Assembly (NCBI RefSeq): GCF_020781975.1 | Contig: NZ_JAJGNI010000005.1 | Span: 1-64,000, forward strand | Reading direction: 5' to 3' | DNA length: 64,000 bases | Source: Microbacterium schleiferi | Lineage (GTDB): Bacteria > Actinomycetota > Actinomycetes > Actinomycetales > Microbacteriaceae | Shown: piece after piece, positions 8,573 through 16,354 of the stretch | How positions within the stretch are numbered: the stretch's first letter is position 1 | How the letters are laid out: the number at the start of each line of letters is the position of its first letter | Notes under the pieces: generated by a model | Seen by the model: the letters and a program-made list of their open reading frames with translations, nothing else | Databases searched by the model: none | What the model was told of the DNA's origin: nothing | Program-made: the position numbers and the translations under genes

Positions 8573-9183
8573 GATTCGTCCAGAGTCTCGGAGATGATCG
8601 TCTTGAGGACCGAGGCGCTGCTGAGCTGGCCGATGACTCGGGCGGCGACCCTGCCCTGCCGGTCCAGCACAATCGTTGTCGGCACGGCGTTCAACGGAGT
8701 CCTCTCCGCGAACGCGAGTTTCACGGACGCGTCGACGGTCGCCAGGGCACTGGGGTAGGTGACTCCGTAGGTGTCCGCGAACGCGGTCGCGGCGGCAGCG
8801 CCGTCGTAGATGTTCACGCCGAGGAAGGACACGTCTTCGTCTGCGAACGCCTCGTGCGCGGCTTCGAGCTCCGGCGCCTCGACACGGCACGGCGCGCATG
8901 CGGCGTACCAGAAGTTCACGACGAGGACATCGCCGGCGTACTCGTCGCTGGTGACGGCGTCGCCGGTGTCGAGCACTCCCTGGAACGTGACGGGTTGACC
9001 GCGGTCTGCTGTGGGGATCTCGACGACCCGGAAGCCGTCGGCGGCGATGAACCCCTTGTTGTCGCCCGCCCGGTACTGGTCGGAGAGGGGGTTGTCGGAG
9101 CAGGATGCCAACGAAGCTGTGAGGGCGAGCGCCGCGCCGGCCGCGGTGAGGCGCCGCAGTGTCGTCGTTGTGCGTCGGGTCAT
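8569..9183 (-). CDS. TlpA-like thioredoxin-fold lipoprotein
   Basis: A 204-residue extracytoplasmic redox protein. A lipoprotein signal ends at the lipobox LTASLASC (Cys about residue 28). The thioredoxin fold follows, with active site WYAACAPCRVE (C-A-P-C) and the cis-Pro region NAVPTTIVLD. It is ResA/TlpA-like and is likely reduced by CcdA, encoded next with a GTGA overlap. The ATG at 9183 overlaps the permease stop (ATGA). Within a copper operon it could reduce disulfides made by copper stress or deliver or keep reduced a copper site; its client is unknown. Confidence 0.92.
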   Translation of the reverse strand: MTRRTTTTLRRLTAAGAALALTASLASCSDNPLSDQYRAGDNKGFIAADGFRVVEIPTADRGQPVTFQGVLDTGDAVTSDEYAGDVLVVNFWYAACAPCRVEAPELEAAHEAFADEDVSFLGVNIYDGAAAATAFADTYGVTYPSALATVDASVKLAFAERTPLNAVPTTIVLDRQGRVAARVIGQLSSASVLKTIISETLDES

Positions 9184-10478
9184 CGGCCGCTCGTCTCGGT
9201 TCGGTGCCGACGGGTGACGACCCATGCCTGTGCGGCGAAGATCACCGCGGCGAGGCCCGCCGCGACGCCGACGGTGAGCAGGTCGGACTGCACCTTGCTG
9301 ATCGTGAACGCGGCGAGGATCGCGACGTCCAGCACGATGGTGGCGATGGGCAGCCAGCGGTGCGCAATGATCTTGTCGCGCAGGCGACGGAGCACTCCCC
9401 ATTGCACGGCGATGTCCATCGTGAGGTAGAGGAACACGCCCAGCGCTGCGATACGGCCTAGGTCGAACACCGCGGTGAGGACGATCGCGGCCCCGGCAGT
9501 GATCAGCAGGGGCTGGTGGGGCACCCGCGCGGGAAGCGCGGGTGCCTGCTTCATGTCCTGCAGCATCCCGTACAGGCGCGACACGGAGAACAGGCTGGCG
9601 AGCAGTCCGGAGAGGGTCGCGATCACCGCGACGGCCACGGTGATGCCGACGCCCCACGCGCCGAACAGCGGGTGGGCTGCTTCGGCGAGGGCGTAGTCGC
9701 GGGCATCGATCGCGCCGGATGCTCCGATGCTTGCCCCGACCGACAGGGTGATCAGCAGGTACAGCACCGCGCAGATCGCGATCGAGATCATGATGGACCG
9801 GGCGATGTTCCGTTTGGCGTCCTTCAGGTCATCGCCCTGATTGGTGATCGTCGTGAAGCCCTTGTATGCGAGGACACACAGCGCGACGGCAGCCACCACC
9901 CCGAGCAAGCCGTCTCCGCTGTCCGAGCCGTCCGAGAAGAACCCCGCGCCGGTGGCGGCTGCGCCGATGAGCCCGGCCGCCGCGAGTACTGCGATCCCGA
10001 CGATCTTCAGGACAGCGGTGACCAGCGCGGAGCGTTCGACGAGCTGGTTGCTGACGAGGTTGACCACCGCCGCGGCCGCGATCGCGATGACCCCCAGCAG
10101 CGGCACCAGCACGACGGAGTCCTGGAGCCCGAAGGGTCGCAGCAGGTAGGTGCCGAAGGTGCGGGCGAGGAGGCTCTCGGCGACCACCATCGACACGTAC
10201 ATGAACAGCGAGAACGACCCCGCGACCACGCCCGGGCCGTAGGCGTCTTTCAGCAGCATGGCGATGCCGCCCGCCGACGGGTTCACGCTCGAGTACCGCG
10301 CGTAGGCGTACGAGCTGACACCGGCTACGGCGGCGCCGGCGATGAACGCCACCGGGAACCAGTCGCCGGCGAGTCCGGCGACCTGCCCGACCAGCGCGAA
10401 GATGCCCGCGCCGATCATCACCCCGGTGCCCAGCGCCACCGAGCCGACGAGACTGATCTTCGTGTCCTGCTCGCTCAC
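9180..10478 (-). CDS. APC-superfamily amino acid permease
   Basis: A 432-residue permease with about 12 membrane segments. The first helix carries the APC signature GTGVMIGAGIFALVGQVAG. The GTG at 10478 (VSEQDTKISLVGS) is preceded by GGGAGG, so the much longer open frame is not used. The substrate cannot be read from sequence. Its position between a lipoprotein and a TlpA/CcdA pair inside a copper-regulated operon is odd. Uptake of a thiol or metal-chelating amino acid (cystine, histidine) would make sense but is inference. Confidence 0.9.
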   Translation of the reverse strand: MSEQDTKISLVGSVALGTGVMIGAGIFALVGQVAGLAGDWFPVAFIAGAAVAGVSSYAYARYSSVNPSAGGIAMLLKDAYGPGVVAGSFSLFMYVSMVVAESLLARTFGTYLLRPFGLQDSVVLVPLLGVIAIAAAAVVNLVSNQLVERSALVTAVLKIVGIAVLAAAGLIGAAATGAGFFSDGSDSGDGLLGVVAAVALCVLAYKGFTTITNQGDDLKDAKRNIARSIMISIAICAVLYLLITLSVGASIGASGAIDARDYALAEAAHPLFGAWGVGITVAVAVIATLSGLLASLFSVSRLYGMLQDMKQAPALPARVPHQPLLITAGAAIVLTAVFDLGRIAALGVFLYLTMDIAVQWGVLRRLRDKIIAHRWLPIATIVLDVAILAAFTISKVQSDLLTVGVAAGLAAVIFAAQAWVVTRRHRTETSGR

Positions 10479-10506
10479 GTGCGCCTCCCGAATCGCAGGC
10501 CCCGGA

Positions 10507-11343
10507 TCACTGGTCGCCGCCGAGGAGCCGGAGCCCGCTGTCGTCGGCCACGGCGATCTCTCCCGACGAGGTGAGAGCGATCGCCTGCGCCTGGCCGTCC
10601 GCGCTGCCCGCTTCGACCCACGATACGGCGGCGTCCGCGCTCGTCCAGATCGTGCCTTCGACGTCGACTCCGACCAGCGTCGAGTGGTCGGGGGATGCCG
10701 ACAGTAGATAAAGTGTCGGCGCATCCGGGACGGGCGCGAAGGTGACTGCGCCGTCCACGCTGAACAGAACCCCGCCGGGGGTGGTGGCGTAGACGGTGCC
10801 GGTGTCGTCGACGGTGAGCGCGTACGCGGAAATGTTCGCGCCCGCTGCTGTCCAGGTCGAACCGCCGTCTGTGCTGGTCAGAACGGCCGGCTCGTCGGTC
10901 GAGAGCCCGTACAGGGTGCCGTCGGGTCCGGCGGTCAGGGCGTGGAAGTCCTTCTCGCTCGTGTACGCGATGGGGGACCAGGTCTGGCCGGCGTCGTCGC
11001 TGCGGATGATGCCGAGGTGCGGGGATCCCCACTCTGCGGGGGTGTTCGCGCCGGGGTGGCCGGACGCGACGAAGGCGTCGCCGGTGACGGCGAGCCCCAT
11101 CGCGTCGAATTCGTACCCGCCGATCGGGTCCCCGATGCCGCCGTCGGCATCGACCGGGAGGAGACCGTCGTGGGTGCCGAGGATCGTGGTGCCGGTTGCC
11201 GGGTCGGTGATGATCGCGTGGACGTGGGTGGACAGGGCGGACGAGTGGTCGTCGCCCGCGGTGGTGGTCTGTGCGGTGCAGGCGGTGAGGCTGAGGGTGG
11301 CGACAGCGGCAATGGCCACCGCCGCGCGAACGCGGAAGTGCAT
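10507..11343 (-). CDS. Secreted BNR/sialidase-fold-like lipoprotein
   Basis: A 278-residue exported protein. The signal peptide ends in LSLTACTAQ with a lipobox Cys at about residue 22. The mature part has repeated Asp-box-like units (SDDAGQTW, STDGGSTW, SADAAVSW) that form beta-propeller blades in BNR/sialidase-type proteins. It resembles the actinobacterial family I recall as F510_1955-type glycosylhydrolases. No catalytic set can be confirmed, so an enzymatic role is uncertain. The ATG at 11343 (MHFRVRAAV) is preferred over an upstream TTG. It lies 28 bp before the permease gene in the oxidase operon. Confidence 0.82.
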   Translation of the reverse strand: MHFRVRAAVAIAAVATLSLTACTAQTTTAGDDHSSALSTHVHAIITDPATGTTILGTHDGLLPVDADGGIGDPIGGYEFDAMGLAVTGDAFVASGHPGANTPAEWGSPHLGIIRSDDAGQTWSPIAYTSEKDFHALTAGPDGTLYGLSTDEPAVLTSTDGGSTWTAAGANISAYALTVDDTGTVYATTPGGVLFSVDGAVTFAPVPDAPTLYLLSASPDHSTLVGVDVEGTIWTSADAAVSWVEAGSADGQAQAIALTSSGEIAVADDSGLRLLGGDQ

Positions 11344-11422
11344 GAGGGTTCTCTCGATCAAGGTGAAGGGGTGGCGCCGAAACGGCGAAGACCAGGCGAG
11401 CCCGACAAGTCGGGCGCACCCC

Positions 11423-11890
11423 TCACGTGCGACTGATCGAAAGCGCCGTCAGATCCGGCGAGGAGGGGCGCGCACTCGCGCGCATCGCGCCCACAAGTCG
11501 GCTGAGGGCCATCGCAGCGACGCCGATGCGCACCTCTCTGGGCAGAGCTCGAACGGCGAGCAGAACGATGAGGATCAGCGCGGTCACGCACATCGCCGCG
11601 ACATCATGGCTGCCGACCGTCGCACACCCCGCGCAGTCGGCGCTGAGATCGGCCGGCGCCGACAACGGTGCCGACGCGGCCACGGATGCCGACACGGCAG
11701 CGGCGTCATGGCCTCCCCCTGTCGAGTCGGCCGCGATCAGCGTCGACGTCGTTTCGGTGTGTGCTGTCGAGGACCCGGTCCACAATGCGTGCATGCCGAC
11801 CAGCCCGGCCATCAGCAGCGACACCACGATCACGGCGAACCACCGGCGGGAGGCGCTGCCGCCACCCGCTGCGTTCGACCACTCGTTCAT
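11423..11890 (-). CDS. Small membrane protein, DUF6153-like
   Basis: A 155-residue protein with one membrane segment near residues 15-35 (VIVVSLLMAGLVGMHAL) and a second near 110-130 (VAAMCVTALILIVLLAV). The outer loop between them is rich in His, Asp, Ala and two cysteines (DCAGCATVGSH), a plausible metal site. It looks like the DUF6153 family, which I recall next to copper genes in actinobacteria. The ATG at 11890 (MNEWSN) is chosen. It lies 73 bp after the oxidase gene, on the same strand. Confidence 0.75.
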   Translation of the reverse strand: MNEWSNAAGGGSASRRWFAVIVVSLLMAGLVGMHALWTGSSTAHTETTSTLIAADSTGGGHDAAAVSASVAASAPLSAPADLSADCAGCATVGSHDVAAMCVTALILIVLLAVRALPREVRIGVAAMALSRLVGAMRASARPSSPDLTALSISRT

Positions 11891-11963
11891 CCGCTGCCCC
11901 TTCGGCACCCAGCCATCGTAGCCGGGCTCGCCCGGCGGGCGAGCCCGCGGGGCGAGCGCGGGG

Positions 11964-13424
11964 TTACGCGGCGTCGACGACACCCATCATGCCGAGGTCT
12001 TCGTGGTCGAGGATGTGGCAGTGGTAGACGGTCTGGCCGGGGAACCGGTCGAACGCGATCCGCACCGTGACCGACGTCCCCGCGGGCACGTCGACGACGT
12101 CTCGGACGTCCACACCGGTAACGTCGGCGCTTCCCGCGCGGAGGACCTGCATCGGCCAGACGTGCAGGTGGAACGGGTGGTCCATCGGCGACACGTTCAC
12201 GATCGTCCAGTCCTCGACGGTCCCGATCGTCACACTCTGATCGGTCCGGCCCGCATCGAACGCGCGCCCGTCGATCAGGAACCGCATGCCCGCGCCGCCG
12301 CCCATGCCCATGCTCATCGTGAGCGTCCGCGTGCCGTCGACCGCAGTCTCGCGAAGGTCGCGGCGGGTACTCACGACCGGGTCGGCGACCACGGGGGGCG
12401 TCGCTCCGGCATCCGGGACCACGGTGAGCACGACAGCCTCGGGCGACGTCGTGGAACCGCCGCCCATCATCCCCATCCCCGCCTGTCCTCGGTCGTAGGC
12501 GGCAGCCACCAGGTCCGTCGCCGCTGTGGGAGTGGTGATCACGACATCGGCGCGGTTCCCCGGGGCGAGGACCAGCCGATCCGCGGACTGTGGGGTGCGG
12601 CGGTGTGAGTCGATCCCGCGCACCCGGGCGTCCAGGTCGCCCAGTCGCAGGTCGAGGTAGCGGCTCGTGCACGCGTTGACGATCAGGAGTCGCTGCTCCG
12701 ATTCCGCGGGCGCGGGAAGCGTCGGGGAGGGCTGGCCGTTGACCAGCAGCACCTCGCCGGTGCGTCCCAGCATCCGCTCGACTCCCGACACCGACGCGAC
12801 CGCACCATCTGTGATCGTCACGTCCGAGACGACCACGACCCGCGGCGGCGCCTGGGACCAGTCCTCCTCGTCCACGATGATCGCACCGTACAGGCCGGCG
12901 AACACCTGATCGGCGACCAGCTCGTGATGATGCGGGTGGTACCAGAACACTCCGGCCGGGTGATCGTCCGGGAGCTGGATCTCGTAGTCGAAGCTCTCCC
13001 CGGCACCGATGCGCAGGAACGGGTTGTCGCTGTTGTCGGATGCCGACACCAGCAGACCGTGCGTGTGCAGATTCGTCGGGTCGGTGAGGTCGTTCTGCAG
13101 CCGCACCCGCAGGAGATCACCGGGACGGAGGTGAAGCGTGGGTCCGGGAACGGTGCCGTTGTAGGTCAGCATCCGCACCGACGCGCCACCGACCTCCACC
13201 TCCCGCTCGGCCGCCTGCAACGTGACATCGAGCACACCGTCGACCGACTCCAGCACCGACGGCTCGACCCACCCGGCCGCCCCCGACGTCGCGGTCGCCG
13301 TTCCGCTCCCGGAGGTCTGCGATCCGACCGTCGTCCACACCAACCCGGTCGCGCCGATGCCGAGCGCGCCCACACCGAGAGCGCCGATCGTCAGAGCCTG
13401 CCGGCGTGTGATCCCCCCGCTCAT
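11964..13424 (-). CDS. Multicopper oxidase, Tat-exported (CueO/laccase-like)
   Basis: A 486-residue multicopper oxidase that probably oxidizes Cu(I) to the less toxic Cu(II) outside the membrane. A Tat signal (TRRQALTIGALGVG) starts the protein. All copper motifs are present: HTHG, WYHPHHH, HPFHLHVW, and HCHILDHEDLGMM near the C-terminus. A Met/Gly-rich loop (GMGMMGGGS and SMGMGGGAGM) is present, as in CueO-type cuprous oxidases. The ATG at 13424 overlaps the SHOCT gene stop (ATGA). It is the second gene of the operon read from operator 3. Confidence 0.95.
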   Translation of the reverse strand: MSGGITRRQALTIGALGVGALGIGATGLVWTTVGSQTSGSGTATATSGAAGWVEPSVLESVDGVLDVTLQAAEREVEVGGASVRMLTYNGTVPGPTLHLRPGDLLRVRLQNDLTDPTNLHTHGLLVSASDNSDNPFLRIGAGESFDYEIQLPDDHPAGVFWYHPHHHELVADQVFAGLYGAIIVDEEDWSQAPPRVVVVSDVTITDGAVASVSGVERMLGRTGEVLLVNGQPSPTLPAPAESEQRLLIVNACTSRYLDLRLGDLDARVRGIDSHRRTPQSADRLVLAPGNRADVVITTPTAATDLVAAAYDRGQAGMGMMGGGSTTSPEAVVLTVVPDAGATPPVVADPVVSTRRDLRETAVDGTRTLTMSMGMGGGAGMRFLIDGRAFDAGRTDQSVTIGTVEDWTIVNVSPMDHPFHLHVWPMQVLRAGSADVTGVDVRDVVDVPAGTSVTVRIAFDRFPGQTVYHCHILDHEDLGMMGVVDAA

Positions 13425-13723
13425 GCGCCGTTGAGAGTACGCATACGTTCGTTGAACTCATCCGTGTCGATCTCACCGCGCGCGTACCGCTCCTCGAGGA
13501 TCCGCCGCGCCGACGACACCTCAGCCCCTGGGGCCGGCGTGCCGACCGCGGGAGGTGCGGCGGCGGGCGGGGCCGCGTTCGTGCGCGTGCTCAGCCGGAT
13601 CGCCACGAACACCAGCAGCCCGATCCCGATCAGGATGAGGATGCCCCACAGCCAACCCCAGCCCCAGCCCATGCCCATCCCGAAGCCCATGTCGTAGCCG
13701 CCGTCGCCGTCATCCCACATCAT
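13421..13723 (-). CDS. SHOCT-domain small membrane protein
   Basis: A 100-residue protein. A Gly/Met/Trp-rich start (MGFGMGMGWGWGW) leads into a single membrane helix (ILILIGIGLLVFVAI). A Pro/Ala linker follows, then a C-terminal SHOCT motif (ILEERYARGEIDTDEFNERM). The Met-rich N-terminus could contact copper. AAGGAG precedes the ATG at 13723. It is the first gene of the oxidase operon, 53 bp downstream of operator 3, and overlaps the oxidase start. The function of SHOCT proteins here is unknown. Confidence 0.88.
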   Translation of the reverse strand: MMWDDGDGGYDMGFGMGMGWGWGWLWGILILIGIGLLVFVAIRLSTRTNAAPPAAAPPAVGTPAPGAEVSSARRILEERYARGEIDTDEFNERMRTLNGA

Positions 13724-13775
13724 CAGAACACCACTCCTTCTGGACAGGTCACCAAGACCTGCGATGACCTCGCGC

Positions 13776-13792
13776 ATACCCTGTGTGGGTAT
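13776..13792. promoter_or_regulatory. CsoR operator 3 (multicopper oxidase operon)
   Basis: The palindrome ATACCC-TGTGT-GGGTAT lies 53 bp upstream of the SHOCT gene. The arms match the sites at 4446 and 7653 exactly and the 5-bp spacer length is the same. Confidence 0.82.
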
Positions 13793-14020
13793 CGAGGACA
13801 CGTCCACCCTACGTCCGATACGGACGGCGCAGGTCGGGACGAACGTCCCGACCTGCGGCCGCGCACGGGCTAACACTGAGTGGCCGGAGACGTGATCGAC
13901 GCGGGTGGTAGCCTGGCCGCACATCCCCGGGATCGCTCGCCCGAACGGCTCCGGCACGTGGGAAACGTTTGGGAAGAATCGACCGCAAACGACCGTCACT
14001 GAGCACAGCGTGGAATGCAG

Positions 14021-14036
14021 TGATTCCGCGGAATCA
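14021..14036. promoter_or_regulatory. 16-bp perfect palindrome of unknown role
   Basis: TGATTCCGCGGAATCA is self-complementary throughout. No nearby gene start would be an obvious target; it lies 45 bp before the tRNA-like end. Confidence 0.4.
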
Positions 14037-14080
14037 TGCGGGACTGTGGCCGTCGAAATGTTGGAAATGTCGAACCTTCA

Positions 14081-14106
14081 GAGTTCAAATCCCTCCGTCT
14101 CCGCCA
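14081..14106 (+). repeat. Orphan tRNA 3' end (tRNA-Ser-like), probable old attachment site
   Basis: The 26 bases run from a T-arm GTTCAAATCCC through an acceptor CGTCTCC, discriminator G and encoded CCA, exactly a tRNA 3' end. No 5' half, anticodon arm or D arm precedes it. The acceptor would pair with GGAGACG, typical of some tRNA-Ser. It aligns with the tmRNA 3' end at 17 of 23 positions. Element integration into a tRNA gene elsewhere leaves such fragments. Confidence 0.6.
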
Positions 14107-14365
14107 TGAAAGCCCTTTCCGACATTTCAGAGCATTGCTCGGTCACGCTCGACGACGGAAACTAGCGCTAATCTGGCCGTTTGAGATTTCAAAGACGAAG
14201 GGATCGCGCTTCTCAATCGGGAGCTCTCCCGCGAGATTCCGCAGTTCTTGCTGTTCCAGCGGCCGCTTGGGAAGAGTTGGGAAGAGCTGGAGACGGAGGT
14301 GTCTGGACCCTCGGTTCACGAGATCACTCGGCAGCGGCGTCGTCTTGTCGGACCGCGTGGTGAAC

Positions 14366-14574
14366 GGCGCCCATAGACGCCGTAGTTCTCCGCATGCAGC
14401 CTCGCGACCTCCGGCACCAGCAGTTCGTCCTTCAGCTGTCGGGCCGACGGGGCGCGGTCTTTCGCGCCGCGCGGTAGCCGCGGGAGGTGAGGAAGCCCTG
14501 CACTGCCGGTCGCAGGACACGGCAGATGAGCTCGACCCGAAGCGATCCCGGTACTCGTCGATGAACCGGATCAT
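14366..14574 (-). pseudogene. IS3-family transposase OrfB remnant
   Basis: The start MIRFIDEYRDRFG is the typical IS3-group OrfB N-terminus. Continuation needs frame changes: VELICRVLRPAVQGFLTSRGY appears in one frame, then LKDELLVPEVARLHAENYGVYG in another. Homology stops at about 14366, so the DDE catalytic core is missing and the element cannot move itself. Confidence 0.75.
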
Positions 14575-14579
14575 CTCGG

Positions 14580-14885
14580 TCAGGGGCGGTCGAGCTCCTT
14601 CGCGAAAAACACGCTCGCAGCCTTGAGGATCTCGTTCGCCTTCCGCAACTCCGAGACTTCCTTCTCCAGCTGCTTGATCCGTTGAGCGGCGTCGGTCGAG
14701 ACGCCTGGCTTGGTGCAGGCGTCGACCTCGTAGCGGCGCCGCCAGAGGCGCAGCGTCTCCGGGCTCATCCCGAGCAGACCGGCGACATGACGGACCGCGC
14801 TCATCATGTTCGGGTGCTCCGGCCGCGCCTCGGCGAACACCCGCAACGCACGCTCACGCATCTCCGGCGAGTACTTCCTGTTCAT
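14580..14885 (-). CDS. IS3-family transposase OrfA
   Basis: A 101-residue OrfA with an N-terminal HTH (YSPEMRERALRVFAE ... GMSPETLRLWRRRY) and a C-terminal leucine-zipper-like coil (IKQLEKEVSELRKANEILK). It binds IS ends and is made together with OrfB by frameshifting in active elements. It is intact here, but its OrfB partner downstream is truncated, so the IS is dead. The element marks the join between the copper half and the relaxase half of the island. Confidence 0.88.
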   Translation of the reverse strand: MNRKYSPEMRERALRVFAEARPEHPNMMSAVRHVAGLLGMSPETLRLWRRRYEVDACTKPGVSTDAAQRIKQLEKEVSELRKANEILKAASVFFAKELDRP

Positions 14886-14968
14886 CGAGTTCCATCCTTG
14901 CTTGAAGAACGGAACGAAAGTGCAGCCGATTCACTCTGCCAGCCGGCTGAAGTGCGACTACGTGATAG

Positions 14969-15002
14969 GTCAGCACAAACTGTATAGTCATCGCGTGCTG
15001 AC
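14969..15002. promoter_or_regulatory. CmtR-type operator and leaderless promoter
   Basis: A perfect inverted repeat GTCAGCAC / GTGCTGAC (14969-14976 and 14995-15002) brackets a -10-like TATAGT (14983-14988). The second arm includes the GTG start itself. With the usual 6-7 nt from -10 to +1, transcription would start at the GTG, giving a leaderless mRNA. Repressor binding here would block the promoter. Confidence 0.65.
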
Positions 15003-15351
15003 TATTGCCACGCGAGTGGATGTGATGAACCGGCTCGGCAGGGCCATGGCGGACCCGACGCGTTCACGGATCCTGATGACTCTGCTGAATGGGCCAAGCT
15101 ACACGGCTGTGCTTGCGCGGGAGCTTGAGCTGACCCGGTCAAATGTGTCCAACCACCTGGCGTGTTTGCGTGACTGTGGCATCGTGGTCGCCGAGCCTGA
15201 GGGCCGGCAGACCCGGTACGAGATCGCCGATCCGCATCTTTCCCACGCGCTGACCTCGTTGCTCGAAGTGACGCTCGCGGTGGACGAGAGCGCACCGTGT
15301 ATCGACCCGGCCTGTACCGTTCCTGGCTGCTGTGTGCAGGATGTCCAATGA
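14995..15351 (+). CDS. cmtR: CmtR-like ArsR-family Cd/Pb sensor
   Basis: A 118-residue winged-helix repressor closely resembling mycobacterial CmtR. Shared features are RLGRAMADPTRSRIL, LTRSNVSNHLACLRDCGIVV, and a Cys-bearing C-terminal tail. CmtR senses Cd(II)/Pb(II) through Cys57, Cys61 and Cys102. Here LACLRDCG supplies the two recognition-helix-side cysteines, and the tail (PCIDPACTVPGCC) offers several more. The GTG at 14995 is chosen because its context matches CmtR and a promoter sits directly upstream. It is coupled by ATGA to the CDF transporter gene. Confidence 0.9.
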   Translation: MLTIATRVDVMNRLGRAMADPTRSRILMTLLNGPSYTAVLARELELTRSNVSNHLACLRDCGIVVAEPEGRQTRYEIADPHLSHALTSLLEVTLAVDESAPCIDPACTVPGCCVQDVQ

Positions 15352-16103
15352 GCGCGGCGATCACGGCTGATCGCCGCGTGACGCTGCACCGGCGGGTGCG
15401 ACTGATCGTCGCGTTCACGATCACCTACAACATCCTCGAGGGCATTATCGCGGTCGCTGCGGGTGCGGCCGCGTCGTCGGCTGCGCTGATCGGGTTCGGT
15501 CTGGACTCATTCATCGAGGTCCTCTCGGCCGTGGCGGTGGCATGGCAGTTCACCCGGAAGAATCCCGAACGGTGGGAGAAGCCGACCGTCCGGGCGATCG
15601 GCATCGCGTTCTTCGCGCTTGCCGTGTACGTCACCGTCGACGCGATCATCGCCCTCGCCGGCGTCGAACCGGTTGAGCACAGCCCGCTTGGCATCGGTAT
15701 CGCGGTCGCGAGCCTTGTCGTCATGCCCGCACTCGCGTGGTTCCAATTCCGGACCGGCCGCGAACTCGGGTCCAAGAGCGTCCAGGCAGACGCCAAGCAA
15801 CTGCTGCTGTGCATCTACCTGTCCGGCACCGTGCTGATCGGCCTGCTGCTGAACTCGCTCTTCGGCTGGACGTGGGCCGACTCGATCGCCGCACTGATCA
15901 TCGCTGCGCTCGCGATGCGCGAGGGAATCGAGGCCTGGCGCGGCGACATCGAATCACCGTTCGAATCCGCGTCGTCCCAGTGCCGCGTTGCTATTGCCCG
16001 GCCGATGGAGTGCCCGCCCTGCTCCGGGCGACTGCGGGCACCTCGCTGGAGCAATGAGTGGGCCTCCCCGCTGCCGAGCTACCGAAACGCGACCGCGAGA
16101 TGA
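15348..16103 (+). CDS. CDF-family heavy-metal cation exporter, altered C-terminus
   Basis: A 251-residue cation diffusion facilitator-like protein with about six membrane helices. Metal-site motifs are visible in helices 2 and 5 (GFGLDSFIEVLSA and ADAKQ). The start at 15348 overlaps the cmtR stop, so the pair forms a sensor/exporter operon for Cd, Pb or Zn. Homologs I recall continue after EAWRGD with a short Cys-rich tail; here that point is followed by an unrelated Ser/Arg-rich extension of about 45 residues. This suggests a downstream rearrangement or frameshift replaced the tail. Confidence 0.85.
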   Translation: MSAAITADRRVTLHRRVRLIVAFTITYNILEGIIAVAAGAAASSAALIGFGLDSFIEVLSAVAVAWQFTRKNPERWEKPTVRAIGIAFFALAVYVTVDAIIALAGVEPVEHSPLGIGIAVASLVVMPALAWFQFRTGRELGSKSVQADAKQLLLCIYLSGTVLIGLLLNSLFGWTWADSIAALIIAALAMREGIEAWRGDIESPFESASSQCRVAIARPMECPPCSGRLRAPRWSNEWASPLPSYRNATAR

Positions 16104-16354
16104 TCGCTCTAGGCTTCCGAACGGACTCGCCGCTGCGAGACAGGGGGCTCCGACACATCGCGACGCAGTGCCGCGACGAGGTGACCGAACGGCGAAGACG
16201 AGCATCGAACTGATCACCTGGCGAATGACGATGCACGCAGGCATCACGGGATGACCGCGGCCGGTCCGCATGCACAAATCTGCATCCGCCGCCACTTGGC
16301 TACACTTCGGAAAAATCCCTGGATAATCGAGAAAACCGGTCGTACCCTGGCGCC

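Larger units (their letters stand above)
13793..14579. other. Gene-poor junction zone inside the island
   Basis: No intact gene is seen here. The stretch holds a 16-bp palindrome (14021-14036), a tRNA-like 3' end flanked by a 9-bp inverted repeat GAAATGTCG / CGACATTTC (14064-14072 and 14120-14128), and a decayed transposase remnant from about 14366. It looks like a former element boundary. Confidence 0.6.

Noticed and set aside
16104..16354. Clear oriT before the relaxase gene
   Set aside because: Only a short ATGCA-N6-TGCAT inverted repeat is visible. No known MobF nic sequence is recognisable, so it is mentioned only as a test region.
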